DNA of 64,000 nt from Staphylococcus pseudoxylosus (GCF_003697915.1 NZ_RCVN01000014.1:23033-87032); one strand, 5' to 3'; numbered from the stretch's first letter, positions 1-12,039 are shown. The notes: generated by a model not told the origin, from the letters alone. Made by a program: numbers and translations.

Positions 1-714
1 ATGTATAACTTTCATCGGTACTTTTTTCTGTAAATCTACAACTAAATCTTTAATACCTTCACCAAGCGATTTATCTTTTAAGCCTATAGGTCTTAAATGT
101 AATAATAAAGCTCTCATTTCTAGCTGAGAATCTTGTATCATTTTCTCTAGTACTGGAATTTGTTGATCTAAAGGGGCTTCTAATTTTGTTTCTTTTATTG
201 CTGATAACATCATGCTAGCTGCGAACAACTGCTGACTCACCGAATCATGTAGTTCGCGCGCTAACCTTTGTCGTTCATCTTCAATAATTTTTTTCACTTT
301 TACATCATTAATATTATATGATTCATTTGTTAAATTTTGCGTTTTCATCCTTAATTTATGTACTTCTTGATTTAAAGGGACTAACGTTTGATATAACTCA
401 ATGGTTTCGTTATACAATTCTATATTTTGATCATTTATCCCTACAGTTTGCCCTTCTATCGACCTTTCTATTTGGTCTTTTAACCAATGGTTTTGTTGAT
501 TTATTTTATATGCTAATACAGAACCTACAATAATACAGAGCAAAATAACCATTAGATTTAAAAATAATAAGACGGGTATACCAAATATTTGCGTATAAAA
601 CATACCTTGAAAATACATAATATTAACAAATACTTTATCAATAAAAAATATAGCAAAAAATGTACTATAAACTAATATCAACATTGAACCTATTGCTCTA
701 ATATAGTGATTCAT
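1..714 (-). CDS. vraS: VraS sensor histidine kinase, N-terminal part (cut by window edge)
   Basis: This is the membrane sensor kinase of the VraTSR cell-wall stress system, which responds to damage by beta-lactams and glycopeptides and phosphorylates VraR. The start ATG is at 714 and the first 238 codons are visible; the catalytic ATPase domain and vraR lie left of the window. Two hydrophobic N-terminal segments (residues about 5-30 and 40-65) are followed by a linker. The HisKA_3 dimerisation helix follows, with the phospho-acceptor His in [11 protein letters not shown]. The start overlaps the liaF stop by an ATGA, so the two are translationally coupled. Recognition rests on close match to remembered S. 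aureus VraS. Confidence 0.95.
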   Translation of the reverse strand, partial: MNHYIRAIGSMLILVYSTFFAIFFIDKVFVNIMYFQGMFYTQIFGIPVLLFLNLMVILLCIIVGSVLAYKINQQNHWLKDQIERSIEGQTVGINDQNIELYNETIELYQTLVPLNQEVHKLRMKTQNLTNESYNINDVKVKKIIEDERQRLARELHDSVSQQLFAASMMLSAIKETKLEAPLDQQIPVLEKMIQDSQLEMRALLLHLRPIGLKDKSLGEGIKDLVVDLQKKVPMKVIH

Positions 715-1412
715 TTATAAATCACCTCAACATCACCTAAGAAGGACGAAACATAAATGTTTACAGCATAATTATCCTCTTTAGTTTCCTCGATAATTTT
801 GATATTATTGTTCTCGACTTTATAGGACGTCTCATTTACATAAGCATTGCCATATAACGTCGTGAAATGCAATATTATATTGTAGTTCAATGGGACAATA
901 ATTTGTACTTTCCCAATAATATGACGGATAACTAGCGTATTATTCTCTTTAATATTTGCCGCTTTCGACATATCGATATGGATATCTCCAATACCATGTT
1001 GTACCTGTATGTCTTCCCATTTATATACATATACAGGTGTACGTTGTTCACCAAACCATTTTTGCTTTATAAAATCTGGCGTATCTACTTCTTCTTCTGC
1101 AGCAGTTATTTTTAAAGGTCTAAATCTATAAATAATGTATCTCACAATAAGTACTATTAAAAATACAAACAAGATTATAATCGTGTATTTATTAGAAAGC
1201 AACGTAAATGCAATTAACAAGACCCCTATCCAAAACGAGAGTAGTCCACGTACTTTATGAAAATAAATATAACCTACATAAACTAAAATACAACCAAGTA
1301 ATAAAACAAGTAAAAAGCCAATTTTTTCAAAGAAAATATAGTAAAAATTGGCAATAATCATCAATGCTGTAAAAACAATAAGCATCTCTGTCGATATATA
1401 TTTATGAGTCAT
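711..1412 (-). CDS. liaF: LiaF/VraT (YvqF) membrane protein of the VraSR system
   Basis: A 233-residue membrane protein that acts with VraS in sensing cell-envelope damage (VraT in S. aureus, LiaF in Bacillus). The N-terminal 90 residues form three or four hydrophobic segments. The remainder is a soluble beta-rich domain of the LiaF C-terminal type. A good ribosome site (AAGGTGG) lies before the ATG at 1412. The stop overlaps the vraS start, and vraU ends 16 nt upstream, so this is the second gene of vraU-liaF-vraS-vraR. The assignment rests on order plus topology. Confidence 0.92.
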   Translation of the reverse strand: MTHKYISTEMLIVFTALMIIANFYYIFFEKIGFLLVLLLGCILVYVGYIYFHKVRGLLSFWIGVLLIAFTLLSNKYTIIILFVFLIVLIVRYIIYRFRPLKITAAEEEVDTPDFIKQKWFGEQRTPVYVYKWEDIQVQHGIGDIHIDMSKAANIKENNTLVIRHIIGKVQIIVPLNYNIILHFTTLYGNAYVNETSYKVENNNIKIIEETKEDNYAVNIYVSSFLGDVEVIYK

Positions 1413-1428
1413 GTTTCGCCACCTTTCT

Positions 1429-1815
1429 TCAAGCGACTAAACTTATGCGTTCGATTAAATCACACTCAGTTTCGATATTTGCTCTTTCAACTGCTTGTTG
1501 TGATAGATCGGATTCGATTCGAGCGTAGTCTGCTTCCATTTCATTTAAATCATTTTTTATTCTATCTATTTCGATATCCTCAATCTCTTGAGCACAATAA
1601 ATGTAATCTTCATCTATCATATCAATATACTTATTTTCTAATGATAAGGTTAAATTATCAATTAATTTTGCTACATAAACTTTTCTTTCGAGTAAGTAAT
1701 TTATGTACATTTCAATACTTCTTAATTTTTTATCTAAATACTGTCTATATTCTACTAAACTAGTATAGAAAGTGTTTTTTGTCATTTTTTCTAAGTAAGT
1801 CTTAATATAATTCAT
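1429..1815 (-). CDS. vraU: VraU-like protein, first gene of the vra operon
   Basis: A 128-residue soluble protein rich in charged residues with long predicted helices and probable coiled coil. It has no signal peptide and no membrane segment. A strong ribosome site (GAGGTGATT) precedes ATG 1815. In S. aureus the corresponding first gene of the VraSR operon is autoinduced by cell-wall antibiotics but has no settled biochemical role. Identification is by position immediately before liaF. Confidence 0.8.
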   Translation of the reverse strand: MNYIKTYLEKMTKNTFYTSLVEYRQYLDKKLRSIEMYINYLLERKVYVAKLIDNLTLSLENKYIDMIDEDYIYCAQEIEDIEIDRIKNDLNEMEADYARIESDLSQQAVERANIETECDLIERISLVA

Positions 1816-1847
1816 AGAATCACCTCATGATTGATTAGCTTCTATTA

Positions 1848-1886
1848 TAAAAAATATCCGGAACCTTTAATATAGGCTCCGGAACC
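1848..1886 (-). terminator. Rho-independent terminator after map
   Basis: On the minus strand a ten-base stem with one mismatch (TCCGGAGCCT / AGGTTCCGGA) is followed by a T-rich tract. It lies between the map stop and the vraU start and would end map transcription before the vra promoter. Confidence 0.75.
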
Positions 1887-1919
1887 ATCTTATATTAGGA
1901 CTTTAGACCGAAACACTAT

Positions 1920-2771
<852 letters not shown>

Positions 2772-2848
2772 TTATGGAACGAATGACATGACTACTTTTA
2801 ATATTTCATATTGGTTTGACGACTATACATACCATTAGGAGTTTTTCT

Positions 2849-3835
2849 ATGAATGACATTTGGTATAAAAAGATTATTGGCGCACGCACAATCAAAACAG
2901 GGTTAGCTACATTTTTAACAGCATTTTTCTGTTTAGCCTTAGACTTAAACCCTATTTTTGCAATTTTAACAGCAATTGTTACGATTGAACCGACTGCTAA
3001 AGCTTCTCTGAAAAAAGGCTATCGAAGACTGCCAGCAACAATTATTGGCGCTTTATTTGCCGTAGTATTTACATTTATCTTCGGTGATCAATCACCTTTT
3101 GCCTATGCTTTTAGTGCAACATTTACAATCATTTTGTGTACAAAATTAAATTTACACGTAGGTACAACTGTTGCAACACTCACAGCAATGGCCATGATTC
3201 CAGGTATTCACGATGCTTATTTCTTTAACTTCTTTTCCAGACTTTTAACAGCTATTATCGGCCTTGTAACTGCAGGCCTTGTAAACTTTATCATTTTACC
3301 TCCAAAGTATTATGAGCAATTAGAATCTTCAATTAATACTTCAGAACGTAAAATGTACGCTCTTTTTAATTTAAGAATGCGTCAACTCCTACTTGGTAAA
3401 TTTACCAAAAGTGCACCTTATCGCCAGTTAAATACTTTAATTGACATTAATCAGAAAGTGGAGATGTTGCTAGCTTATCAAAAAGACGAACTTAGTTACC
3501 ATAAACATAATGACTCCGATTGGTTACGGTTAAAGTCATTAACTACTCGATCACACACGAATAGATTATTTATAACTCATTTATCAAACTTAGTCTACTT
3601 ACCGAAAGATACTAATGTCACATTTAGCCATGAAGAAAAATTGGCGATCCTTTATATCGCACAGAGTATAAATAACATCTATGCTACTGGACATTTTGAG
3701 CGCCAGCCACGTCACGCTTCATTGCTCAAGACATCAGTCAAAGGTTTAGATGAATTTGACGAAAACCAAATCAAGAGTCACATCATTTATGAAATACTAT
3801 TAATTTATCGTATATTAGATCATCGTTTCGCTTAA
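2849..3835 (+). CDS. FUSC/aromatic acid exporter-like membrane protein
   Basis: A 328-residue protein whose first about 150 residues form four to six membrane segments, followed by a helical cytoplasmic domain. This is the layout of the ArAE_1/FUSC (YqjA, YgaE-like) family, for which export of aromatic acids is inferred rather than shown in staphylococci. The start ATG 2849 (MNDIWYKK) follows TTAGGAG; a TTG at 2816 would add 11 residues without a ribosome site. The gene is divergent from map. Substrate unknown. Confidence 0.8.
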   Translation: MNDIWYKKIIGARTIKTGLATFLTAFFCLALDLNPIFAILTAIVTIEPTAKASLKKGYRRLPATIIGALFAVVFTFIFGDQSPFAYAFSATFTIILCTKLNLHVGTTVATLTAMAMIPGIHDAYFFNFFSRLLTAIIGLVTAGLVNFIILPPKYYEQLESSINTSERKMYALFNLRMRQLLLGKFTKSAPYRQLNTLIDINQKVEMLLAYQKDELSYHKHNDSDWLRLKSLTTRSHTNRLFITHLSNLVYLPKDTNVTFSHEEKLAILYIAQSINNIYATGHFERQPRHASLLKTSVKGLDEFDENQIKSHIIYEILLIYRILDHRFA

Positions 3836-3894
3836 TAACATTATAATTAGTCAATTGATATATAATTACATTTACCAACTAATGATTCATAATA

Positions 3895-3950
3895 AAAAAG
3901 AGTGGTACAGAAATTATTTTTAACTAAAATAATTTCTGTACCACTCTTTT
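3895..3950. terminator. Bidirectional terminator between the FUSC gene and gatD
   Basis: A long near-perfect hairpin with A-run on the left and T-run on the right (AAAAGAGTGGTACAGAAAT ... ATTTCTGTACCACTCTTTT) sits between two convergent genes and can stop both. Confidence 0.9.
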
Positions 3951-4037
3951 GCATCAGCTTTAAATCATGCTATCGTATTAACATAAACGCTTAATACACT
4001 TTATTCAGAACATTTATCGTAAATTCTTTAATTTTAA

Positions 4038-4760
4038 TTAATTATTTTTCTGTACACGCTCAACAATTACTCTTTTAGCAGCTTCTTCTTCTGTATTATC
4101 CACTTGTTTAGGCTCAAATTCTATACCTTTACGTTCACAAGCTTTCTCTAATAAGTAATCTGTAATTTCATGGTTTTTTGGTAAAATTGGACCATGTAAA
4201 TACGTGCCTAATAGATTTTTATAATGAATACCTTCTGCCGCTTCATCATCGTTATTGCCATAACCATGTGTTACTTTGCCTAACGTACCATATGGATGAT
4301 ATGTGCGACCGCCGTGATTTTCAAAGCCAACAATTGTACCAAAAGTTTCGCTTTGTATGACGATATCACCAGTAAGACGATCTTTTTGTGATTCTGTATA
4401 AAAATCCAATATATCTAAGCCCGCAAGTTCTATACCTTCAGGAGTAATATATTTACTACCCAAAAATTGGTATCCTCCACAAATTGTTAGACCTGGCATC
4501 CCATCTTCAATTGCTTCTTTTAAAGTATCTTTAATTTTACTTAACTCTTTTGTTGCAAGGGCTTGTTCTCTATCACTTCCACCACCAATAAAGAATATAT
4601 CACACCCATCTAATGTAACACCTTCTGTTTCGTTAACATCTACAACATTCAATTTAATATTTCTTAATTTAGCACGTTGCTTTAATGCAATAATGTTACC
4701 TATGTCACTATATAAATTTAATTTGTCTGGCATAAAATGATAAATCGTTAATTCATTCAT
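4038..4760 (-). CDS. gatD: GatD, glutamine amidotransferase subunit of lipid II amidation
   Basis: The glutaminase partner of MurT. Together they convert the D-iso-glutamate of lipid II to D-iso-glutamine, needed for normal crosslinking and beta-lactam resistance in staphylococci. It has 240 residues of CobB/CobQ-type class I amidotransferase. The nucleophile is Cys94 in [11 protein letters not shown], and the catalytic His is in [11 protein letters not shown] near residue 189. The start overlaps the murT stop by ATGA, as expected for a tightly coupled two-subunit enzyme. Confidence 0.96.
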   Translation of the reverse strand: MNELTIYHFMPDKLNLYSDIGNIIALKQRAKLRNIKLNVVDVNETEGVTLDGCDIFFIGGGSDREQALATKELSKIKDTLKEAIEDGMPGLTICGGYQFLGSKYITPEGIELAGLDILDFYTESQKDRLTGDIVIQSETFGTIVGFENHGGRTYHPYGTLGKVTHGYGNNDDEAAEGIHYKNLLGTYLHGPILPKNHEITDYLLEKACERKGIEFEPKQVDNTEEEAAKRVIVERVQKNN

Positions 4761-6076
4761 TTCACTTTGACCTCCTCAAATGAGTGGTTTAATTGTTCTA
4801 GCATTGGTGCAAGTGAAGTATAATTTGGAATTGCCACGGTGAGGCTTTCTTTATAATCCATTGTTTTAGCCGTTGCTTTGTATATATCCTTTTCCAAAAT
4901 AATCGGTACGTTAACACCAGCAAGTTTTAATCGTAATTGCAATTCCTCAGCACGTGTACCTGTAACAATAATGGCTTCAATTTGCTGTCTCGTTAACTTT
5001 TCAAAATCTGCATCATATATCCATGATGTATCCCTACCATCTGCTGCATTATCGTTTAAACTCAACACATAAACTTTACTACCAGTTAAATGTTCTCCCA
5101 CAGATAAACTTGCATTCATTCCAGCAGGGTTTTTCGCAAGATTAATCATTGCCTCTTTACTATCTTTTTTAAAATATTGCATACGCCCATTGTCCGAAGT
5201 ATAAGTTTCGAAACCTTGTCGTATCCCTTCATCATCTAAACCTAATTCTTTTAAAACTGTGTATGCTGCTATCGCATTATACGCGTTAAAATCACCGGCT
5301 ATTTTCATATTAAATGTAGTTGTTCCTACACCTAAATTAATAAATGGTGTAAGTGTAAATTGAGATACTTCGTATTTTGCATCTTCACGTTTAAATCCAC
5401 ATTCGCAATGGTAGTGTCCGATTTGGTTATATTGTACATAATCATAATGTAATAATCGACCACAGTTTGGACAATAACGACTTTCATTCATTGTACTTTG
5501 CTCAAATTCATAAGCGTGTGCTTTCATCCCATAATAAACAACTGTATCACTAGCTATTTTTAATCTACTAACAAATGGATCATCTGCATTCAATAGCAAC
5601 TTAATTCCCTTATTATTGATTGCATTTGCTATGTTATTGACCATAATATCGATTTCGCCAAAACGGTCCATTTGGTCTCGGAAGAAATTCGTAACAACCA
5701 TCATTGTCGGCGTTACTTCATTAAGCACTCTTGGAATTGACCCTTCATCTATCTCAATAACTGCAATTTTTGTATCTTTATTATTTTGCAAAATAAAAGC
5801 TGATGTTATACCTGCAGCCATATTTGCGCCTTCATTATTATGTATGATTTCTATATCATTAGCTCTTAATGTATGACCGATTAAATTCGAAGTTGTCGTC
5901 TTCCCATTTGTACCACTAATGAAGACAATTTCGTCAACTTGAGAAGCTAATTTTCGTAATATATTTTTATCTATTCTTCTAGCAACTTGACCTGGCAAAT
6001 CTGTACCTTTTTTACCGGCAGCTCTACTCGCTTGCCTAGCCATTTTTGCTAATCGGGTTGCAGTCCAATGTCTCAT
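4757..6076 (-). CDS. murT: MurT, Mur ligase-like subunit of lipid II amidotransferase
   Basis: The ATP-dependent ligase half of MurT/GatD. ATG 6076 (MRHWTATR) with GGAGGAAG upstream gives 439 residues; the longer frame to 6100 lacks a ribosome site. The P-loop is [12 protein letters not shown]. The insert with a four-cysteine ribbon (CPNCGRLL ... CHCECG, near residues 200-225) is the zinc motif peculiar to MurT. The C-terminal DUF1727 domain binds GatD. The operon murT-gatD is divergent from ftnA. Confidence 0.96.
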   Translation of the reverse strand: MRHWTATRLAKMARQASRAAGKKGTDLPGQVARRIDKNILRKLASQVDEIVFISGTNGKTTTSNLIGHTLRANDIEIIHNNEGANMAAGITSAFILQNNKDTKIAVIEIDEGSIPRVLNEVTPTMMVVTNFFRDQMDRFGEIDIMVNNIANAINNKGIKLLLNADDPFVSRLKIASDTVVYYGMKAHAYEFEQSTMNESRYCPNCGRLLHYDYVQYNQIGHYHCECGFKREDAKYEVSQFTLTPFINLGVGTTTFNMKIAGDFNAYNAIAAYTVLKELGLDDEGIRQGFETYTSDNGRMQYFKKDSKEAMINLAKNPAGMNASLSVGEHLTGSKVYVLSLNDNAADGRDTSWIYDADFEKLTRQQIEAIIVTGTRAEELQLRLKLAGVNVPIILEKDIYKATAKTMDYKESLTVAIPNYTSLAPMLEQLNHSFEEVKVK

Positions 6077-6245
6077 ATACTTCCTCCTTCTACTCTTCAC
6101 TAGAATATTATAACATGATTATGTTGTATTCCAAACAATTCTAAATCTAAATTACCGTTGCATTTTTACTATCGTTATTGTGTATAATTTACTACGATGA
6201 ATAGTTTTGATATACTTAAAAAAAAGCATTGGAGGCTTATTAATT

Positions 6246-6749
6246 ATGTTAAATGAAGACTTATTGAATGCGTTAAATGAACAAATGAATCATGAATTTT
6301 ATGCAGCTCATGCATATATGGCTATGGCTGCTTTTTGTGATGATAATTCTTACGAAGGGTTTGCTAACTTCTATATCCAACAAGCTAAAGAAGAACGTTT
6401 CCATGGTAAAAAAATATACGACTACATTAATGACCGTGGTGGCCATGCACTATTTAGTTCTATCTCTGCACCAAAAACAGAATTCTCAAGTATTTTAGAA
6501 ACATTTAAAGATGGTTTAGCGCAAGAACAAGATGTTACACGTAGATTCTATAACCTATCTGATTTAGCCAATAAAGATAAAGATTACGCGACAATTTCAT
6601 TTTTAAATTGGTTCTTAGATGAACAAGTTGAAGAAGAAGCTATGTTTGAAACACACATCGATTATTTAAATCGTATTGGTGATGATAGTAATACACTCTA
6701 TCTTTATGAAAAAGAACTAGCTGCACGTTCTTTCGACGAGGAAGCCTAA
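6246..6749 (+). CDS. ftnA: Ferritin
   Basis: A 167-residue bacterial non-heme ferritin that stores iron as ferric mineral. ATG 6246 follows GGAGGC; the frame open from 6207 adds residues without homology. Ferroxidase ligands are visible: Glu in [11 protein letters not shown], Glu/His in [11 protein letters not shown], and the Glu cluster in [10 protein letters not shown]. In S. aureus ftnA is under PerR/Fur control; I see no convincing operator immediately upstream here. A TATAAT at about 6182 could be the -10. Confidence 0.96.
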   Translation: MLNEDLLNALNEQMNHEFYAAHAYMAMAAFCDDNSYEGFANFYIQQAKEERFHGKKIYDYINDRGGHALFSSISAPKTEFSSILETFKDGLAQEQDVTRRFYNLSDLANKDKDYATISFLNWFLDEQVEEEAMFETHIDYLNRIGDDSNTLYLYEKELAARSFDEEA

Positions 6750-6774
6750 GTCTCATCTTACATTTAAACCATTT

Positions 6775-6826
6775 ATAAGATATTTATGCTGTTAAAATAA
6801 CATTGCATAAATATCTTATTTTTTTA
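6775..6826 (+). terminator. ftnA terminator
   Basis: A 15-bp perfect stem (ATAAGATATTTATGC and its complement) with a 15-base loop, followed by TTTTTTA, begins 26 nt after the ftnA stop. Confidence 0.9.
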
Positions 6827-7047
6827 TACTCCATGCCCAACTTGAGTAAACCATAAAGAGAGCAGATTAGAAACCAATTTTTGTTAAAATGATTCATATG
6901 CCACTCCCTCTTTTTTATATTCTTCCACAATATCATTTATTTTAAACTAGTTATAAAAGCCACTTTGAATCGTTTTGTTAACTTGACTAGTTTGCCATAT
7001 TTATATAAAGTCATTACATATTAGTATTAAGAAAGGAACCATATAAC
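6827..7047. other. Intergenic region before the exonuclease gene
   Basis: No ORF worth calling. A possible promoter for the downstream gene is TTGACT at 6983 with TATAAA at 7004 (15-bp spacing, short). Otherwise AT-rich with nothing recognised. Confidence 0.4.
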
Positions 7048-7602
7048 ATGAATTCAGACGCCTTTATTGCACTAGATTTTGAAACTGCAAATGGAAAACG
7101 TACAAGTATTTGTTCTATTGGGATGGTTAAAGTTGTTAATCATCAAATAACAGAAACATTTTACACGCTCATTAATCCTAATGATTTCTTTTCACAACAA
7201 AATATTGCAGTTCATGGCATTCATCCCGAAGAAGTTGCAGACGCACCTACTTTTAAAACTGTGTACCCATACATGTTAAAGTTTATAGGTGATTTACCTG
7301 TAGTAGCTCATAATGCAGCTTTTGATATGACTGTATTACATGAAAGTGTTAAATCATTAGGAGTTGAAACACCGTGCATGACTTATTTTTGTTCACTTCA
7401 ATTATCACGAAGAACAATTCATCATCACCGTTACGGCTTAAACTATATGATGCAATATTACAATTTAGATTTTCATGGCCATCACGATGCCCTAAACGAT
7501 GCTAAAGCTTGTGCTATGATTACATTTAGACTTTTAAAACATTATGACAATTTACCAAGTATGCTTAAGGTATATGGTAAAGACCTAAGAGATAAAGACT
7601 AA
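7048..7602 (+). CDS. DnaQ-like 3'-5' exonuclease (Pol III epsilon family)
   Basis: A stand-alone 184-residue DEDDh exonuclease. The three Exo motifs are visible: ALDFETANG (Asp10, Glu12), VVAHNAAFD, and HDALNDAKAC with the catalytic His and Asp. Gram-positive replicative polymerases carry their own epsilon domain, so this protein more likely serves repair or RNA/DNA trimming; the exact role is not known. AAGAAAGGA precedes the ATG. It converges on dinB with only 48 nt between stops. Confidence 0.85.
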   Translation: MNSDAFIALDFETANGKRTSICSIGMVKVVNHQITETFYTLINPNDFFSQQNIAVHGIHPEEVADAPTFKTVYPYMLKFIGDLPVVAHNAAFDMTVLHESVKSLGVETPCMTYFCSLQLSRRTIHHHRYGLNYMMQYYNLDFHGHHDALNDAKACAMITFRLLKHYDNLPSMLKVYGKDLRDKD

Positions 7603-7650
7603 ACATGGTTAAGATATTTAAATTGTTAAAGTTATATAAATTAAACCAAT

Positions 7651-8721
7651 TTAAATGTAGTCATAAATTGTCATATTTTCGAATGTCGCCTTTTCTAGGT
7701 TCCCTACGGTTACACCTATAAGTCGAATAGGTGTATCGGAATCTTTTAACTCAGTATATAAACTATATGCAACATTATAGATATCAGTTTCGTTCCGTAC
7801 GGGATCACGTAAGCTACGTTGCTTTGATAATGTTTCAAATTTAAATGTCTTTATTTTAACGGTAACTGTTTTACCTGATTTATGCAATTTAGCTAACCGT
7901 TCTGCTGTTTTATTACTTAATTCCCAAACTTTTTGTAATATTTCATCATCATCATTCATATCTGTAGCAAATGTTCGCTCTGTGCCGACAGATTTTCTAA
8001 CCCTCGTTGATTTAACCGGATTATGGTCTATCCCTCTTGCCTTGTTATATAAACCGTGACCTCTTTTACCAAACAGCCTAATAAGCTCTCGCTCGCTTTG
8101 ATCATATAAATCTTGCCCCGTATATATATGATGCTCATGCATTTTTTCTTTCGAAGCTTTACCTACCCCCGGAAAATCACCAATATCTAACGTCATCAAT
8201 ATATTGTGTACGTTATGGTAATCAATTACAGTTAAACCGTTGGGTTTGTTCATCCCACTAGCTAACTTTGCTAGAAACTTATTATAAGAGACACCTGCAG
8301 ATGAAGTGAGTTTTGTCGCTTCAAAAATGTCTCTTCGTATATATTGTGCAATATGAGAAGCGGGTAAATCCGGTCTGACAAGATGTGTAATATCTAGATA
8401 GGCCTCATCCAATGAAAGTGGCTCAACTATATCCGTATAACTTTTAAATATATTCATGATCTGTTCAGACGCTTCCCTATAAGCTTCAAACCGAGGTGTT
8501 ACATAATAACCGTTTGGACAAAGTTTATGGGCCTGAGCGGTGGGCATTGCAGAATGGACACCATATTTTCTCGCTTCATAAGACGCTGTAGAAACAACAC
8601 CTCTACCACTTGCTTTACCACCTACAATAACTGGTTTCCCCTTTAATTTAGGGTTATCTCTCATTTCAACTTGCGCAAAAAAATAATCCATATCAATATG
8701 AATGATTCTTCTCTCTGACAA
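7651..8721 (-). CDS. dinB: DNA polymerase IV (Y family)
   Basis: Translesion polymerase. TTG 8721 ([15 protein letters not shown]) is chosen because GGAGG sits eight bases before it and the product is 356 residues, as I recall for S. aureus; the GTG at 8730 lies inside the ribosome site. Catalytic carboxylates are in [10 protein letters not shown] and SLDEAYLD. The nucleotide contact motif SYEARKYGV and the helix-hairpin-helix [10 protein letters not shown] are intact. No LexA box is visible upstream. Confidence 0.94.
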   Translation of the reverse strand: MSERRIIHIDMDYFFAQVEMRDNPKLKGKPVIVGGKASGRGVVSTASYEARKYGVHSAMPTAQAHKLCPNGYYVTPRFEAYREASEQIMNIFKSYTDIVEPLSLDEAYLDITHLVRPDLPASHIAQYIRRDIFEATKLTSSAGVSYNKFLAKLASGMNKPNGLTVIDYHNVHNILMTLDIGDFPGVGKASKEKMHEHHIYTGQDLYDQSERELIRLFGKRGHGLYNKARGIDHNPVKSTRVRKSVGTERTFATDMNDDDEILQKVWELSNKTAERLAKLHKSGKTVTVKIKTFKFETLSKQRSLRDPVRNETDIYNVAYSLYTELKDSDTPIRLIGVTVGNLEKATFENMTIYDYI

Positions 8722-8812
8722 TGACCTCACCTCCTCTTTTGACTATTTTTCAAATTTCACATTACTTATATCTTACAATTTACTATATTTTAATTCTTCA
8801 AATTTGCTCATT

Positions 8813-8898
8813 AAAAAAGAGTTAGTTCTAGCTATTAAAATACACACTGAACGTATCGTCAATATGTATTTTAATAGTAGAATCCTAACTCTCTCATT
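8813..8898 (-). terminator. Long hairpin terminator after the DUF3267 gene
   Basis: An imperfect stem of about 27 bp (AGAGTTAG...TTAAAATACA on one side) closes a 20-base loop and ends on the minus strand in CTTTTTTA. It follows the DUF3267 gene and precedes dinB. Its size would also allow a stable small RNA, which I cannot distinguish. Confidence 0.7.
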
Positions 8899-8923
8899 AA
8901 AAACAATTTATATTAAATATATG

Positions 8924-9475
8924 CTATTTTGCTTCTGTTTGTAAGTCTTGGAGTGAAGCTTTAGTGTAAAATGTAATACCATCTTCTGTGTCTTCAATCA
9001 ATTGCACATTTTTATTAAAAGCACCTGATAGAAAGTACAAATCCAACACACAGTATCCTATGTGGAAACATGCTATGAATATCAGCGATGAATATGCAAA
9101 GAAAGAAAATAATACGAATAGCGCACTTGTAATGATGACTAATGGAGCTAACATGATGCTGATGTACTGCCATTTTTTAAAATAAACATTGGGCATATGT
9201 GTTGTCATTAAACCTAATCGAATACGATATGTAGGTTTATTACCTTTTGCAAACATTCGAAACATAATGTTGTGAATAAATTCATGTAAAAAGTATACAA
9301 CTGCAAAACCTATTATGCCAAGCAACAAATTTAAAACAATATTCTGTTCAATAATATGTGTCATAGAATAAGCTAATTTATAAGATACTAAAATGCTAAT
9401 CATCACAATCGTAAATTGAAATAATATAAAGCCTTCAAGCGCCTTTTTGCTTGAAAATAAATCAATTTTGAACAT
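8924..9475 (-). CDS. DUF3267 membrane protein with HEXXH motif
   Basis: A 183-residue membrane protein with about four hydrophobic segments. The sequence HEFIH at residues 64-68 lies at the end of the second segment, the arrangement of the DUF3267 putative zincin membrane peptidases. Substrate and role are unknown. The gene is single, with a terminator of its own. Confidence 0.75.
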   Translation of the reverse strand: MFKIDLFSSKKALEGFILFQFTIVMISILVSYKLAYSMTHIIEQNIVLNLLLGIIGFAVVYFLHEFIHNIMFRMFAKGNKPTYRIRLGLMTTHMPNVYFKKWQYISIMLAPLVIITSALFVLFSFFAYSSLIFIACFHIGYCVLDLYFLSGAFNKNVQLIEDTEDGITFYTKASLQDLQTEAK

Positions 9476-9687
9476 CAGTCAACCCTCCATGTCATTCGTT
9501 ATTACCTAGAGTATACAACGATTATCTCCACTAATAAAGGGCTTTTCAAGAAAGTTAGTTGCTTGTAATTAAATTTTAACAAACTTACTCGATTTGCAAT
9601 AATCTGCAATACTCAGTAAACAACTTATTAATTAATTTCACAATTACTATATATAATAAAACATCCAATTAACTTAATGATTTAAAT

Positions 9688-11049
9688 CTAAAGTCTCTCA
9701 AATTGCGCAACTGTTTCAACATGTGTTGTATGTGGGAACATATCTACAGGTGTTATTTGCGTTAATTTATAATGACGTGCTAGTAATTGAGCATCACGTT
9801 GCTGTGTTGATGGATTGCAGGAAATGTAGACGATCTTTTTGGGTTTTAATTCCAATAATGTTTCCAAAAATGTTTCGTCACACCCTTTTCGTGGTGGATC
9901 AACCATTACTACATTTGGTTTAATTCCTTCTGATTCCCATTTTAAGATAACATCTTCGGCCTTGCCACAGACAAAAGTAGTATTTTCAAATTGGTTTATA
10001 GTCGCATTTAACTGTGCATCCTTAATTGCCTCAGGAACAATTTCAACCCCATAGACATGTTTCGCTTTTGGAGCCATGTATAATCCGATAGTACCAATGC
10101 CACAATACGTATCAAGCACAACTTCTTCACCTTGTAATTCAGCATATTCTATAGCACGTTGATATAACTTTTCAGTTTGTATGGAGTTAATTTGATAAAA
10201 TGATTGATCATTAATTTTGAATGTAACATCAGATAATGTATCTTCGATCTCATCTTTTCCATATAAAGTATATGAATTGTCTCCCATGATTACATTAGAA
10301 TGTGTTGTATTTATATTTTGTTTAACACTGACAATTTCTGGAAAATCCGCTACTAATCTATCTGTTATGATGTCACTTTGTTTAAATTTTTTGCCATTTG
10401 TGACAAAAATAACCATTAATTCCCTTGAGTGGTGTCCCGTTCTAATAACGACATGACGCATTAATCCTTGCTTCTGATGTTCATTATAAACACTCACATT
10501 AAGTTCGTTAAACCATACTTTAACCTTGTTTATTACGTCTTGATGTAAACGATCTTGTATTAAACATTCATCCATATCGATTATGTCATGACTGCGCTGA
10601 CGATAAAACCCAGTTATTATTTCATGTTCATTATTTTTACCTACTGGAATTTGTGATTTATTCCTATAATACCAAGGATTATCCATTCCAATCGCATCGT
10701 GTATAACCACATCTTTAAATCCTGCTTTTCGTTGAAATAAATTTATCACTTGTTCTTTTTTCATATCTAATTGTGCTTGGTAAGTCATATGCTGTAACTG
10801 GCAACCACCACATTTATAATAATAGACACATGGTGGTTCTACACGCGACTCACTTTGTTCTTTAATAGTCATTAATTTACCTATTGCAAAATTCTTTTTC
10901 ACTTTAATCACTTTAAATTCAATTATTTCATCAATTAATGCATTAGGAACAAAAACAGGATAGCGATCGAATTTAACAACACCATGCCCTTCGTGCGTTA
11001 AATCTACAACTTTACCCTCTACGACTTCATTTTTTTGAATTGCGTTCAT
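9688..11049 (-). CDS. rlmD: 23S rRNA (uracil-5-)-methyltransferase RlmD/RlmCD
   Basis: SAM-dependent enzyme forming m5U in 23S rRNA (in Gram-positives one enzyme can modify both U747 and U1939). ATG 11049 (MNAIQKNEV) after GGGGTGAAA gives 453 residues. An N-terminal TRAM domain comes first, then a cysteine cluster for a [4Fe-4S] centre (CVYYYKCGGC). The SAM-binding motif VLDTYCGIGTIG follows, and the catalytic Cys is in YISCNPSTQQRD near the C-terminus. It is followed upstream by dagK, separated by 72 nt. Confidence 0.94.
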   Translation of the reverse strand: MNAIQKNEVVEGKVVDLTHEGHGVVKFDRYPVFVPNALIDEIIEFKVIKVKKNFAIGKLMTIKEQSESRVEPPCVYYYKCGGCQLQHMTYQAQLDMKKEQVINLFQRKAGFKDVVIHDAIGMDNPWYYRNKSQIPVGKNNEHEIITGFYRQRSHDIIDMDECLIQDRLHQDVINKVKVWFNELNVSVYNEHQKQGLMRHVVIRTGHHSRELMVIFVTNGKKFKQSDIITDRLVADFPEIVSVKQNINTTHSNVIMGDNSYTLYGKDEIEDTLSDVTFKINDQSFYQINSIQTEKLYQRAIEYAELQGEEVVLDTYCGIGTIGLYMAPKAKHVYGVEIVPEAIKDAQLNATINQFENTTFVCGKAEDVILKWESEGIKPNVVMVDPPRKGCDETFLETLLELKPKKIVYISCNPSTQQRDAQLLARHYKLTQITPVDMFPHTTHVETVAQFERL

Positions 11050-11121
11050 TATTTCACCCCACACTAAAAGAGGTTAGGGAATATTTATAGACTGACCTAA
11101 CCTCGTAGTTTATTCTGTATT

Positions 11122-12039
11122 TTATTGTTCAACTATTTCTTCATTTTGTATATCGCTTGGTGTAAAAACTTCAATATGCTGTTTCAAGTTCAAGAAATTA
11201 CCTGGTAGTTTACCACCATATTCGCCATCTACATTAAGTTGCATATCGGTAAACGAGGAAATACTTATAGATTTCGCTTTTTTATAATGTACCTTTGGAT
11301 GTTTCGTATGCTCACCTCTTGATGCTAAAGTCATTATATGACCTAGTTCTGCAAGATTCGCCTTTTCAACGATAATCAAAGTAAAATAACCATCATCTAA
11401 TTTGGCGTCAGGTACTAATTTCTCAAAACCTGCCATTGAATTTGTCAAACCAAGTAAAAACAACAGGGCTTCGCCTTGAAATAATTCGTCATCATATTCA
11501 ATGCGGATATCTACTGCTTTCATTTGTGGTAACATTTCAAACCCTTTTATATAATATGCAAACGGTCCAACAATGGATTTTAATTTACTCGGTGTTTCAT
11601 ACGATACTTGAGTTAATTGTCCTCCTGCGGCTAAATTAATAAAATAGCGGCTATTCATTTTCCCTATATCTACACGCGTAATGTGACCTTCAATGATAAC
11701 ATCAATCGCACTCATTATATCAGTAGGTAAATGTAACGCACGACCAAAATCATTAACAGTGCCCATTGGAATGATACCTAAACTCGGTCTATTGGCTTTT
11801 TCTGCTATACCATTGATAACTTCGTTTAAAGTGCCATCACCACCAGCGGCTATGAGTACATCGTAATTTTGTTCTAAACAACGTGTTGCTTCTGTTGTGG
11901 CATCTCCGACTTTTTCAGTTGCATAAGCACTTGTTTCAAAACCTGCTTTTTCTAATTTAATTAAAACATCCGGTAACGTACGTTTAAAAAGTTCTTTGCC
12001 AGATGTTGGGTTATAAATGATTCTAGCTCGTTTTCTCAT
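11122..12039 (-). CDS. dagK: Diacylglycerol kinase
   Basis: Soluble DgkB-type lipid kinase. It phosphorylates the diacylglycerol released by lipoteichoic acid synthesis and returns it to phospholipid synthesis. It has 305 residues. The nucleotide-binding motif AAGGDGTLNEVINGI is near residue 65 and the second conserved block GTVNDFGRAL follows. GAGGGATAAATT precedes ATG 12039. The gene precedes rlmD on the same strand and both could share a transcript. Confidence 0.94.
   Translation of the reverse strand: MRKRARIIYNPTSGKELFKRTLPDVLIKLEKAGFETSAYATEKVGDATTEATRCLEQNYDVLIAAGGDGTLNEVINGIAEKANRPSLGIIPMGTVNDFGRALHLPTDIMSAIDVIIEGHITRVDIGKMNSRYFINLAAGGQLTQVSYETPSKLKSIVGPFAYYIKGFEMLPQMKAVDIRIEYDDELFQGEALLFLLGLTNSMAGFEKLVPDAKLDDGYFTLIIVEKANLAELGHIMTLASRGEHTKHPKVHYKKAKSISISSFTDMQLNVDGEYGGKLPGNFLNLKQHIEVFTPSDIQNEEIVEQ

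Noticed and set aside
1404..1763. 119-codon plus-strand frame
   Set aside because: Antisense to vraU, no ribosome site, low-complexity composition.
6099..6114. PerR-like AT palindrome near the murT start
   Set aside because: It lacks the central base of the 7-1-7 PerR pattern and is on the murT side, not at the ftnA promoter.
8702..8944. 80-codon plus-strand frame between dinB and the DUF3267 gene
   Set aside because: It overlaps the long terminator hairpin and has no ribosome site.
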